From contig CAYVYH010000011.1 in assembly GCA_964455155.1 (NCBI GenBank), positions 1 to 30,055 on the forward strand: DNA of 30,055 nucleotides, written 5' to 3'. Each line of letters opens with the position of its first letter. The stretch's first letter is position 1. Below the pieces are notes generated by a model. That model searched no databases. It saw only the letters and a list, made by a program, of their open reading frames with translations, and was not told where the DNA came from. This DNA is from UBA8403 sp964455155 (lineage in GTDB: Bacteria > Bacteroidota > Bacteroidia > Cytophagales > Amoebophilaceae). A program made the position numbers and the translations under genes. Shown here piece after piece: positions 17,826-25,350 of the stretch.

Positions 17826-18767
17826 ATGAGCATTTACCATTACATTATCAGGAGACTGCTCTATGCCGTTCCGATTTTGGTCGGGGTGACGCTGGTCATC
17901 TTTGTCTTATTCCATGTGACAGCGGGCGATCCAACGCTGATTTTGCTTGGGAAGTATGCAACACTTCAGCAAATGGCTGAGCTGAGGCATGAGCTGGGGA
18001 TAGACAAGCCTTTGTTGTTACAATACCTCGATACGCTCAAGGCAACTTTTACATTACAATTTGGTCGTTCTTGGTCCACCAATCAGCCGATTGCACAAAT
18101 GATTCAAGTAGGTGCCTACGCCTCGCTCACCTTGTCTATTCCTGCTTTTGTACTCGCCAGTTTGCTCGCCATTGCCATGGCATTATTGGCTGCTTTTTTT
18201 CGTGACACACTGTTAGACAGAAGCTTGGTTGTCATTAGCGTTATCATGATGAGTATTTCGGTACTCGCTTACATCCTCTTTGGGCAGTGGGTATTTGCGT
18301 ACAAGCTGGGCTGGTTTGAGATAGCAGGGTATGAGTATGGCTTCCCAGACTTTCTTCCTTACGTCGTTTTGCCAGCCATGATCTGGATTGTACTCAGTAT
18401 AGGCCCTGATGTGCGGTTTTATAGAACAATCATATTAGACGAAGTACACCAAGATTATGTCCGCACTGCCCGCGCCAAAGGGCTTGCAAACCGGACAATA
18501 TTGTTTAAACACGTACTCAAGAATGCCATGATACCCATCATCACCAATCTGGTCACTCAGATTCCTTCACTGATACTGGGCGCGTTGTTAATTGAGAATT
18601 TTTTTGGTATTCCTGGCTTGGGTAATATCACCCTGCAGGCCATCAACAATTCTGATTTTCCCGTTATCAAGGCCATGACTATTTTGTCTTCTATGCTGTA
18701 TATCATTTTTAATGTCATCACCGATATACTCTACACCCTGGTAGATCCACGTGTCAAACTCAATTAG
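17826..18767 (+). CDS. oppB: Oligopeptide ABC transporter permease B
   Basis: A 313-residue inner-membrane permease with about six membrane helices (first at about 9-30: LLYAVPILVGVTLVIFVLFH). The N-terminal GDPTLILLGKYA stretch and the later EAA-type loop (YVRTARAKGLANRTILFKHV) are family marks; the loop docks the ATPase subunits. The C-terminus DILYTLVDPRVKLN is the normal OppB/DppB ending. Second gene of the operon; only 7 bases separate it from the preferred oppC start. Confidence 0.94.
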   Translation: MSIYHYIIRRLLYAVPILVGVTLVIFVLFHVTAGDPTLILLGKYATLQQMAELRHELGIDKPLLLQYLDTLKATFTLQFGRSWSTNQPIAQMIQVGAYASLTLSIPAFVLASLLAIAMALLAAFFRDTLLDRSLVVISVIMMSISVLAYILFGQWVFAYKLGWFEIAGYEYGFPDFLPYVVLPAMIWIVLSIGPDVRFYRTIILDEVHQDYVRTARAKGLANRTILFKHVLKNAMIPIITNLVTQIPSLILGALLIENFFGIPGLGNITLQAINNSDFPVIKAMTILSSMLYIIFNVITDILYTLVDPRVKLN

Positions 18768-18774
18768 TTGCCCT

Positions 18775-19638
18775 ATGATCGTCCACCCTGCTCCCAGGTC
18801 GCTCTGGCGAGATACTCTGCGTCAGCTGTTTCAAAAAAAGCTCACCGTGGTAGCCCTGGTAGTTATTTTTGTATACACGTCAGTGGCGTTACTAGCCCAT
18901 TGGGGCCTTATTGCAGGCAGTTGGAATGTCGAGGTGGGTGGCTCTTATGCTGCTCCCAGCATGCAACACTGGTTGGGCACGGACATTTTTGGTAGGAGCG
19001 TACTGGCAAAAGTTATCAAGGGCACAGAAGTCGCCATGAGCGTTGGTTTTTCTGTGGGCCTCATCTCGATCACCATTGGCGTAGCGCTGGGTGCTTTGGC
19101 TGGTTACCTTGGGGGTATTGTAGACGAATGTATCGTATGGTTTTATACCACGGTAGCTTCTATTCCCAGCATCATGCTGCTCATTGCCCTAACTTTTATT
19201 TTGGGAAAGGGCATTCTTTCGGTGTACATCGCTCTTGGCATGACGCACTGGGTAGATTTGTGTCGGTTGATTAGAGGTGAGGTGAAGCGCCACAAAGACC
19301 GGGAGTATGTACAGGCAGCGGCGGCCTTGGGGGCGAGCCATCTGCGTAGACTCTGCAGGCATATTTTCCCGAATGTTTTACACATTGTGATTGTTTGTTT
19401 TTCACTCATCTTCCAGTTTGCCATTAAGTCAGAAGTTATTCTCTCTTATCTAGGCTTAGGCATGCAAGATAGCCCTAGCTGGGGTATAATGATTGATGAT
19501 GCCAGAGTAGAGCTTACCCGGGGTATATGGTGGCAATTGACTTTTGCTACGTTAGCTATGTTTCTGATCGTGTTGGCCTTTAACATCCTAAGTGATGCTC
19601 TTAGAGATGCTTTAGACCCCAAGCTAAAGGGCAAGTGA
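18775..19638 (+). CDS. oppC: Oligopeptide ABC transporter permease C
   Basis: A 287-residue permease pairing with OppB. An upstream GTG at 18751 is possible and would overlap oppB, but the ATG at 18775 fits the spacing better. It has the N-terminal OppC-type segment (SLWRDTLRQLFQKKL, then a membrane helix), the conserved HWLGTDIFGRSVLAKVIKGT motif, and the EAA loop YVQAAAALGASHLRRLCRHI. The C-terminus DALRDALDPKLKGK is standard for the family. Its stop is 2 bases before the preferred oppD start. Confidence 0.94.
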   Translation: MIVHPAPRSLWRDTLRQLFQKKLTVVALVVIFVYTSVALLAHWGLIAGSWNVEVGGSYAAPSMQHWLGTDIFGRSVLAKVIKGTEVAMSVGFSVGLISITIGVALGALAGYLGGIVDECIVWFYTTVASIPSIMLLIALTFILGKGILSVYIALGMTHWVDLCRLIRGEVKRHKDREYVQAAAALGASHLRRLCRHIFPNVLHIVIVCFSLIFQFAIKSEVILSYLGLGMQDSPSWGIMIDDARVELTRGIWWQLTFATLAMFLIVLAFNILSDALRDALDPKLKGK

Positions 19639-19640
19639 TT

Positions 19641-20648
19641 ATGGCTAAAAAGATTCTGGAGGTAAAACAGTTAGTGACGCGCTTTAAGACCGCACAAGGA
19701 ACCATCAAGGCAGTAGATGGGGTTTCTTTTGATGTGTACCAGGGAAAGACATTAGGCATTGTTGGCGAATCTGGTTCTGGAAAGTCTACAATCGCTCTTT
19801 CCATCATGAGGCTTATTGAATCTTCTGTAGGTTGGGTAGACCAAGGTTCCATTTTGTTGCAAGGGCAAGATATTTTGAAGTTGCCGAGGCGTACTATGCA
19901 GCATGTCCGTGGCAATCAGATCTCAATGATTTTTCAGGAGCCTATGACATCGCTGAATCCTGTCTTTACTATTGGGAACCAAATCCAGGAAGTTTTACTG
20001 CTACACCAAGACATTGCTCCTAAAGATGCCCAGAGCCGGTGTATAGAGCTACTAGCTTTGGTAGGCATGCCCGCGCCTAAGAAATGCATGCATGAATACC
20101 CTCACCAGCTTTCTGGTGGCATGCGGCAGCGTGTCATGATTGCTATGGCACTGGCTTGCCGACCTGCTGTGCTGATTGCTGACGAACCCACCACAGCTTT
20201 AGATGTGACTACGCAGGCACAGATTCTCGATCTGATGCGTAAGTTGCAAGAGGAGATAGCCATGGGCATTATACTGATCACACACGACCTGGGCGTGGTG
20301 GCAGAGATGTGTGATGAAGTGGCGGTGATGTATTGTGGAAGAATTGTCGAACAGGCAGATGTGAGCATGCTTTTTAGTCACCCTGCTCATCCCTATACCC
20401 AAGGATTGCTCAACTCGATTCCGTCTTTGGAGACCTTGCCGGTGGGACAAGTACAAAGACTGCGCACGATTGAGGGTGTCGTTCCCTCACTTTTACAGTT
20501 ACCATCAGGATGTAATTTTCAAGACCGTTGTGCACGGGTAGGTGAGGCTTGCAGGGGCTTATATGGAGATCCTTGTCTTCAGGAAGTAGCTCCACAACAC
20601 CTGGCTGCTTGTTTTTACCCTTTGCATGGCCAATCGCAACTATCTTGA
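19641..20648 (+). CDS. oppD: Oligopeptide ABC transporter ATPase D
   Basis: A 335-residue ATPase. It has Walker A GESGSGKST, the Q-loop FQEPMTSLNP, the ABC signature LSGGMRQR, Walker B VLIADEPTTALD and the switch His in ITHDLG. The C-terminal oligopeptide-transporter domain (about 235-335) carries the HPAHPYTQGLL motif and cysteines (CNFQDRCARVGEAC, ..AACFYP) that in some homologues bind an iron-sulfur cluster. I chose ATG 19641 over the GTG two codons upstream. It energises OppBC with OppF. Confidence 0.94.
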   Translation: MAKKILEVKQLVTRFKTAQGTIKAVDGVSFDVYQGKTLGIVGESGSGKSTIALSIMRLIESSVGWVDQGSILLQGQDILKLPRRTMQHVRGNQISMIFQEPMTSLNPVFTIGNQIQEVLLLHQDIAPKDAQSRCIELLALVGMPAPKKCMHEYPHQLSGGMRQRVMIAMALACRPAVLIADEPTTALDVTTQAQILDLMRKLQEEIAMGIILITHDLGVVAEMCDEVAVMYCGRIVEQADVSMLFSHPAHPYTQGLLNSIPSLETLPVGQVQRLRTIEGVVPSLLQLPSGCNFQDRCARVGEACRGLYGDPCLQEVAPQHLAACFYPLHGQSQLS

Positions 20649-20649
20649 C

Positions 20650-21633
20650 ATGGAACCCAACTTACCGCTTTTAGAAGTACGTAACCTCTCCAAGCGCTTC
20701 CCAGTGCGAGGAGGTATCTTAGGAAGTACAGTGGGGCATGTCCAGGCTGTTGACGACGTGAGTTTCAGTATCAACAGAGGAGAAACCTTGGGTCTAGTGG
20801 GTGAGTCTGGTTGTGGAAAGTCTACTTTGGGCCGTACTATTTTGCGCTTGATAGAGCCGAGCGCAGGTCAAGTCTTTTTTGAAGGAGTAGATATCGCTCG
20901 TCTGAATGCGCGAGCCATGCGCACCATGCGTCGCAGGATGCAAATCATCTTTCAAGATCCGTATGCTTCCCTGAATCCCAGGATGACCGTGGGGACGATT
21001 CTGGAAGAACCTCTAAAAATTCATCGGCTTTGTGTTACGAAGATGGCACGTCAGCAGCGGTTGTATGAGTTGTTAGACTATGTACAACTACCCAAAGAGG
21101 CGCTATACAAATATCCCCATGAGTTTTCGGGTGGGCAACGGCAACGCATTTCTATTGCTCGAGCACTGGCTGTTCATCCCCAATTTATTGTATGTGACGA
21201 ATCTGTTTCAGCACTCGATGTCTCGATCCAGGCCCAAGTCATTAATCTATTGATGGATCTACAAAAAGAACTCGGACTTACCTATTTGTTTATTGCCCAC
21301 GACCTCAAGGTAGTGGAGTTTATTTCACACCGTGTGGCTGTGATGTACCTGGGTAAGATTGTGGAAATGGCCCCCGCGAAATCCATTTACCAAAGTCCTC
21401 GCCACCCTTATACCAAGGCCTTGCTTTCTGCTATCCCTATTCCTGATCCTAGCCACTCTAAAGAACGCATTTTGCTTCGAGGGGATGTGCCCAGTCCTAC
21501 CACGCCCCCTTCGGGATGTCATTTCCATCCTAGGTGTTGGAAAGCTACGTCCCAATGTCAAGAAGTATATCCCTCACCAACACGATACCATGAGAACCAC
21601 ACCTTCTGCTGCTTCCATCCTTTGGATGAATGA
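20650..21633 (+). CDS. oppF: Oligopeptide ABC transporter ATPase F
   Basis: A 327-residue ATPase, the heterodimer partner of OppD. It has Walker A GESGCGKST, the Q-loop FQDPYASLNP, signature FSGGQRQR, Walker B FIVCDESVSALD (Ser where Pro is usual after Glu), and switch IAHDLKVV. The C-terminal HPYTKALLSAIPIPDP and cysteine-bearing tail match the family. The ATG at 20650 is one base after the oppD stop; an earlier ATG at 20626 would overlap oppD. It ends the operon. Confidence 0.94.
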   Translation: MEPNLPLLEVRNLSKRFPVRGGILGSTVGHVQAVDDVSFSINRGETLGLVGESGCGKSTLGRTILRLIEPSAGQVFFEGVDIARLNARAMRTMRRRMQIIFQDPYASLNPRMTVGTILEEPLKIHRLCVTKMARQQRLYELLDYVQLPKEALYKYPHEFSGGQRQRISIARALAVHPQFIVCDESVSALDVSIQAQVINLLMDLQKELGLTYLFIAHDLKVVEFISHRVAVMYLGKIVEMAPAKSIYQSPRHPYTKALLSAIPIPDPSHSKERILLRGDVPSPTTPPSGCHFHPRCWKATSQCQEVYPSPTRYHENHTFCCFHPLDE

Positions 21634-21754
21634 CAATAACCCTCTCTGACGCATAAGCAACTACTCACACGCTATCCTTTGCTCACGATGGGCAGATGCA
21701 CTTCTTGTAATGTGACGACACCCCTATATTGCCGTCCCATCCTATTGCGGATAT

Positions 21755-23863
21755 TTACTCTTCTATCTCCTCCCAATCTGCTGATGCCGAACTTGATTGA
21801 GATAGCGTACTCGACTCGTCATCGGCTTGGCTATTGGAAGTCTTTTTAAACTCCTGTCTAGGTCCCTTCTCCTTGGGTTGAGTAGCTGCCGCTTGAGCGC
21901 TGGTTTGTGCCTCTGCGTTTAGTACTTTATTGATATCGTCTATAGACAGGCGCTGCGCTCCTGGGTCGAGTAAACTATGCAGCTTGATCAATACAAACCT
22001 GCCACAATTCTTGCTATCTATGAATGGTTGTACACCATCATATTTAAAGGCAACCACCTTTTTCTTACTACCATTGCGGTTATCTAGAAATTCGCGTACC
22101 CACGTGTTGATGCGAGCTGGTGCGTTCGACATAGGACGAAAATCTCTGGCATAACTGAAACTACGCTTACCTTTTGAATCGTAATGTGTGGCGGCTGCAT
22201 GGCTCTCTAGTAGAGACGCTATCTTGATCTCTAACAATGTCCAATGCTCCTTTCTTATTTGTTGTAGTGGTATCAACAGCCTGATAGGCGCTTTGGGATT
22301 ACGGTTCTCATCTTTAAGATCTCTCTTGATATATTCCAGCACCGTCTGGAGGCTTTCTTCTCCACTTGTAAGCGCTTGCTCACTATCATTTTCTTGGTTA
22401 TGAGCAAAGGCGATGTACACTTTTTCTTTTCGACGACCGACATCTTCCTTACAAAAGAAGATGGGTTTGCGGATACCGCCAGCTTCAAAACTATCCACTG
22501 ATGGCGCAAAGTCAGGGAAATTTTTCGTGATGTATCCACGCATGTGCATGCTACTTAGGCGAGCATCGAAAGGGATGTTGGTGTAACCGTCGGTTGATCT
22601 GGTATCATTGTCGGAAGTATCGCTGTCATCAGTTGTACTCCAATCGTCGTCTCTATCATCGGTTTCGTCCGTGCTATTTTCAGCGCATTCTTTGGCAAAG
22701 TCTCTATAAGCATGATTGTAATCAGCTATACTCCAACTACTGTCTTCATCCTCGGTTTCGTCTGTGCTATCTTTAGCGTGTTCTCTGACAAGGTCTCCAT
22801 AAGCATGCTTGCAATCAGTTGTACTCCAATTGTCGTCTTCATCCTTGGTCTCGTTTGGGCTCTTTCCTGCACGCTCCATGGATGCTAACTTCTTTAACAT
22901 CTGGCGTCCATGGTTTCTAGCTCGAGCGGGAGTTACGTCCTTCGAATCTTCTATAGTTTTGGAATCGCTTCCTACTAGGTTGAGTACTACGTCCCTAATT
23001 TTTGCTCGTCCTTCTTCGCTATTCGCATCTCGTTCTGCAATACTTGCTGTGATGAGCGTGTTACCTCTAATTCCGCGCTCCGGAGTTTGGTATATCCCTT
23101 TTTTTGCTATTGTCTCTCCGTTGTATACGACATAGGCAGCCTGTGTATGGCCATCGGTTGTGTTGTTCGTGCCATCCTCGTCATCCGAGAGGTCACTAGT
23201 GCAATAAGTTGTGCTACCTTCCGGTACTGCTTCGGATCCTGATACATCACCTTTGACTTCTTCTTTTCTTACTATTTCAGCGGCTGCCCTTACATTGTAT
23301 CCTCTGAATACGCTCTGTATATCGGCTGCAGCTGTATGCCGCTCAGTTAGATCATCTCTTGTGAGTTTGCCTCTGACTAATGCCTGAATCTTAGTAGCAT
23401 TTTCTCTTTCCTGTTTCAGCTTTTGTACCGCCTGATATTTTCTAAACGTTTTTTGAATAGTAGTCGCGGCTGTTTCTTCTGCCCTAGCTACTATTTCTGC
23501 ATCAGCCTTGGCAGTCGATTGCTTCCTTACGTTGTAGTCTCTAAGTGCTTTTTGAATAGTAGTCGCGGCTGTTTCTTCTGCCCTAGCTACTATTTCTGCA
23601 TCAGCCTTGGCAGTCGATTGCTTCCTTACGTTGTAGTCTCTAAGTGCTTTTTGAATAGTAGTCGCGGCTGTGTTGTGCTTAGCTATTACCCTTGCCGCGT
23701 CTTCCCTGGCTGCTTGCTCTGTTTTTATTGGCGCATCTACGCTTTGTGATGACGTTGGCTTCGTGTCAAGGTGTTGCGAGCACCCCGTTATCATCAAACA
23801 TGGAACAATATTTAGAAAGCAGGCAACATACACAACGGCAGTCGTAAGGTGTCTTCGGAACAT
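21755..23863 (-). CDS. Lipoprotein with five IQ motifs and a Ulp1/C48-like protease domain (predicted effector)
   Basis: A 702-residue protein from the ATG at 23863; the frame opens further up at a GTG (23980). The N-terminus is a lipoprotein signal (MFRRHLTTAVVYVACFLNIV, lipobox ITGC, Cys28). IQ-type motifs start at residues 70, 103, 136, 159 and 182 (IQKALRDYNVRK twice, IQKTFRKYQAVQK, IQALVRGKLTR, IQSVFRGYNVR), the calmodulin-binding pattern of eukaryotes. Acidic repeats with W-S-x-x-D follow (about 365-460). The C-terminal region resembles clan CE proteases, with His540 (HWTLLEIKI), Asp562 (HYDSKGK), Gln612 (DGVQP) and Cys620 (SKNCGRFV) in the order used by Ulp1/SENP enzymes, which remove SUMO or ubiquitin-like tags. 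Such host-like domains occur in Amoebophilus and Cardinium. Function in host is inference. Confidence 0.78.
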   Translation of the reverse strand: MFRRHLTTAVVYVACFLNIVPCLMITGCSQHLDTKPTSSQSVDAPIKTEQAAREDAARVIAKHNTAATTIQKALRDYNVRKQSTAKADAEIVARAEETAATTIQKALRDYNVRKQSTAKADAEIVARAEETAATTIQKTFRKYQAVQKLKQERENATKIQALVRGKLTRDDLTERHTAAADIQSVFRGYNVRAAAEIVRKEEVKGDVSGSEAVPEGSTTYCTSDLSDDEDGTNNTTDGHTQAAYVVYNGETIAKKGIYQTPERGIRGNTLITASIAERDANSEEGRAKIRDVVLNLVGSDSKTIEDSKDVTPARARNHGRQMLKKLASMERAGKSPNETKDEDDNWSTTDCKHAYGDLVREHAKDSTDETEDEDSSWSIADYNHAYRDFAKECAENSTDETDDRDDDWSTTDDSDTSDNDTRSTDGYTNIPFDARLSSMHMRGYITKNFPDFAPSVDSFEAGGIRKPIFFCKEDVGRRKEKVYIAFAHNQENDSEQALTSGEESLQTVLEYIKRDLKDENRNPKAPIRLLIPLQQIRKEHWTLLEIKIASLLESHAAATHYDSKGKRSFSYARDFRPMSNAPARINTWVREFLDNRNGSKKKVVAFKYDGVQPFIDSKNCGRFVLIKLHSLLDPGAQRLSIDDINKVLNAEAQTSAQAAATQPKEKGPRQEFKKTSNSQADDESSTLSQSSSASADWEEIEE
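23450..23671 (-). repeat. 99-bp direct repeat, about 2.2 identical copies
   Basis: The sequence repeats with a period of exactly 99 bases (for example tagtcgcggc at 23461, 23560 and 23659) and no mismatch across the tract. It encodes the 33-residue unit carrying one IQ motif each, so copies expand in frame. Perfect identity points to recent duplication. Confidence 0.9.
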
Positions 23864-23981
23864 TCTTTTCGAGGAGTTTTTACTTCCGTGTAAGTCACGA
23901 TAAATAACATGACTAATTAACATAATAATCAGCAAATAAGCAATTCTTATTACTGCCAGAACGACGTGAGGCCTTTGCACG

Positions 23982-24089
23982 TCATATTGTAAATGAGGGT
24001 ATTAACCCTGCAGTGATCCAATATAGAGCAACGCACAAAAGTAATACCCAAGTTTTTCTGAGGATGCCTGTTTTTGAAACGGCTTTCAC
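23982..24089 (-). pseudogene. Relic of a lipoprotein signal-peptide region
   Basis: A 35-codon frame from a GTG encodes ILRKTWVLLLCVALYWITAG, strikingly like ALKKTLALFLCASPCWITLAG in the J-domain lipoprotein at 24327-25093. The DNA also aligns (CCTGC...GATCCAA...CGCACAAAA). The lipobox cysteine is replaced and a stop follows after LIPSFTI. It seems to be the dead start of a related lipoprotein or a failed copy of that gene's 5' end. Confidence 0.5.
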
Positions 24090-24326
24090 GCTGTTACCTT
24101 CATAAGGTCATCATTACATGTCTCGAGAGTAACTTGCCTTAAAGCAACGTGACGCATGCGGCACGCCCAGGAACGGGATTCATCGGTGGGACTTCCACGC
24201 CGTTTGGAGAGGGTGATGATGCTTCTTCCCACAGTTGGGGCCAAGGCTTTGGGTGGTGCTCCCGATGGTCTAACGAGGGAGCTGCAGCGGGTGTCTAAGG
24301 CGATAAGAGATCGTACTTGCTATACA

Positions 24327-25093
24327 CTATTCGGTGGCTGGTAAACACCCCCCTGAGTGCAAATCTTGCAATTGAGAGTGTGCTTCGTTGATCCTTTTAA
24401 AAGCTTCCGTTGCGTCTTTGTCGGGATTTCTATCGGGATGGTACTTGAGGGCAAGCTTTTTGTAGGCTTTCTTGATCTCTGGAAAACTTGCACCATACGG
24501 GAGACCCAGCGTGTCGTAATAAGATTTGAGTTTTAATTTTAATAGCGCTTTGCCTTGTTCCTCTTGGCCTTGCTGTGGGTTTTGGTCGTAGTACGCGCTA
24601 TGCTGTGGTCTCTGGTATGCGCTATGCTGTGGTCTCTGGTATGCGCTGTGCCATGGTCTCTGGTACGCGCTATACTGAGGTCTCTGGTATGCGCTGTACG
24701 GTGATTTTTGGTACGAGTTATACTGTGNNNNNNNNNNNNNNNNNNNNNNNNNNNNNNNNNNNNNNNNNNNNNNNNNNNNNNNNNNNNNNNNNNNNNNNNN
24801 NNNNNNNNNNNNNNNNNNNNNNNNNNNTACTGAGGTCTCTGGTATGCGCTGTACGGTGATTTTTGGTACGAGTTATACTGTGGTTTCTGGTGCGAGCCAT
24901 ATGGTGACCTGTAGCGTTTTGCTTCAGTCGCAACGTCGTAATCTCCCCATGCCTCCTGCTCTAGCTCTTCTATAAGTCCTGAGCATCCTGCCAGTGTGAT
25001 CCAACATGGGGAAGCGCACAAAAATAACGCCAAGGTCTTCTTGAGAGCGCCATACAGCGTAATAAACAACATTTTGTGAAATTTTACAGTCAT
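24327..25093 (-). CDS. J-domain lipoprotein (DnaJ-type co-chaperone), frame broken by an artificial gap
   Basis: As written, the frame shifts across the 100-N gap. Merging the two identical 55-base flanks leaves 612 bases: 203 codons plus stop in one frame. The N-terminus (MTVKFHKMLFITLYGALKKT and on) is a lipoprotein signal with lipobox LAGC, Cys37. Residues 73-118 are 8-residue repeats of the type YSAYQRPQ. Residues about 139-190 are a J domain: YYDTLGLPYGASFPEIKKAY, then KKLALKYHPDRNPD with HPD at 167-169 (24432-24440), and AFKRINEAH. J domains stimulate Hsp70 ATPases. It lacks the Gly/Phe and zinc regions of DnaJ itself. An exported J domain would have no periplasmic DnaK, so an outward or host-facing role is conceivable; that is inference. 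Confidence 0.82.
24588..24882 (-). repeat. 24-bp tandem repeats encoding (Y/H)SAYQRPQ
   Basis: About five and a half 24-base units lie between 24588 and 24722 and are partly repeated after the N gap as the duplicated contig end. They encode an aromatic/Gln/Pro-rich 8-residue repeat. Copy number is uncertain because the assembly broke inside the array. Confidence 0.8.
24673..24882. other. Assembly gap flanked by 55-bp identical contig ends
   Basis: One hundred Ns (24728-24827) are preceded by 24673-24727 and followed by 24828-24882, which are the same 55 bases. The geometry is the same as at the rpmE gap. Because 155 is not a multiple of three, the artefact destroys the reading frame of the J-domain gene. 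Confidence 0.88.
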
Positions 25094-25350
25094 TTCTGCA
25101 ATCCTAAGGATTAATCTGTTAAAAAACAATACGAGTCGAAACCTTTGTAGGGCGAACTTACGGATTGGGGCATATTTCAGTAGCTTTGATGTTGTTGCCA
25201 ATGGATTAATAGACACGCATCACCCCCGGGTTTTCCTTAAAAAACGGGATGAGCCAACATGATTACAAGGAAATTCTTCTCGTTCATTACAAAAATATTC
25301 ATTTGGATGATCTTCATCCATCCAAAGGGCTCGACTCATATAGTAAGCTT

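Noticed and set aside
23423..23749. Cys/Tyr-rich rightward frame with internal repeats
   Set aside because: It is the antisense reading of the 99-bp IQ-motif repeats; the minus-strand product has recognisable motifs.
24156..24344. Rightward 62-codon frame, and another Gly/Ser-rich frame at 24149-24298
   Set aside because: The first overlaps the end of the J-domain gene on the other strand and resembles nothing. The second (GFIGGTSTPFGEGDDASSHS) has odd composition but only a GTG start and no recognised family; a gene remnant is possible but unsupported.
24539..25216. 225-residue frame reading through the N gap with a basic His/Thr/Arg tail
   Set aside because: The C-terminal part is the wrong frame created by the 155-base artefact; the correct frame continues into the J domain.
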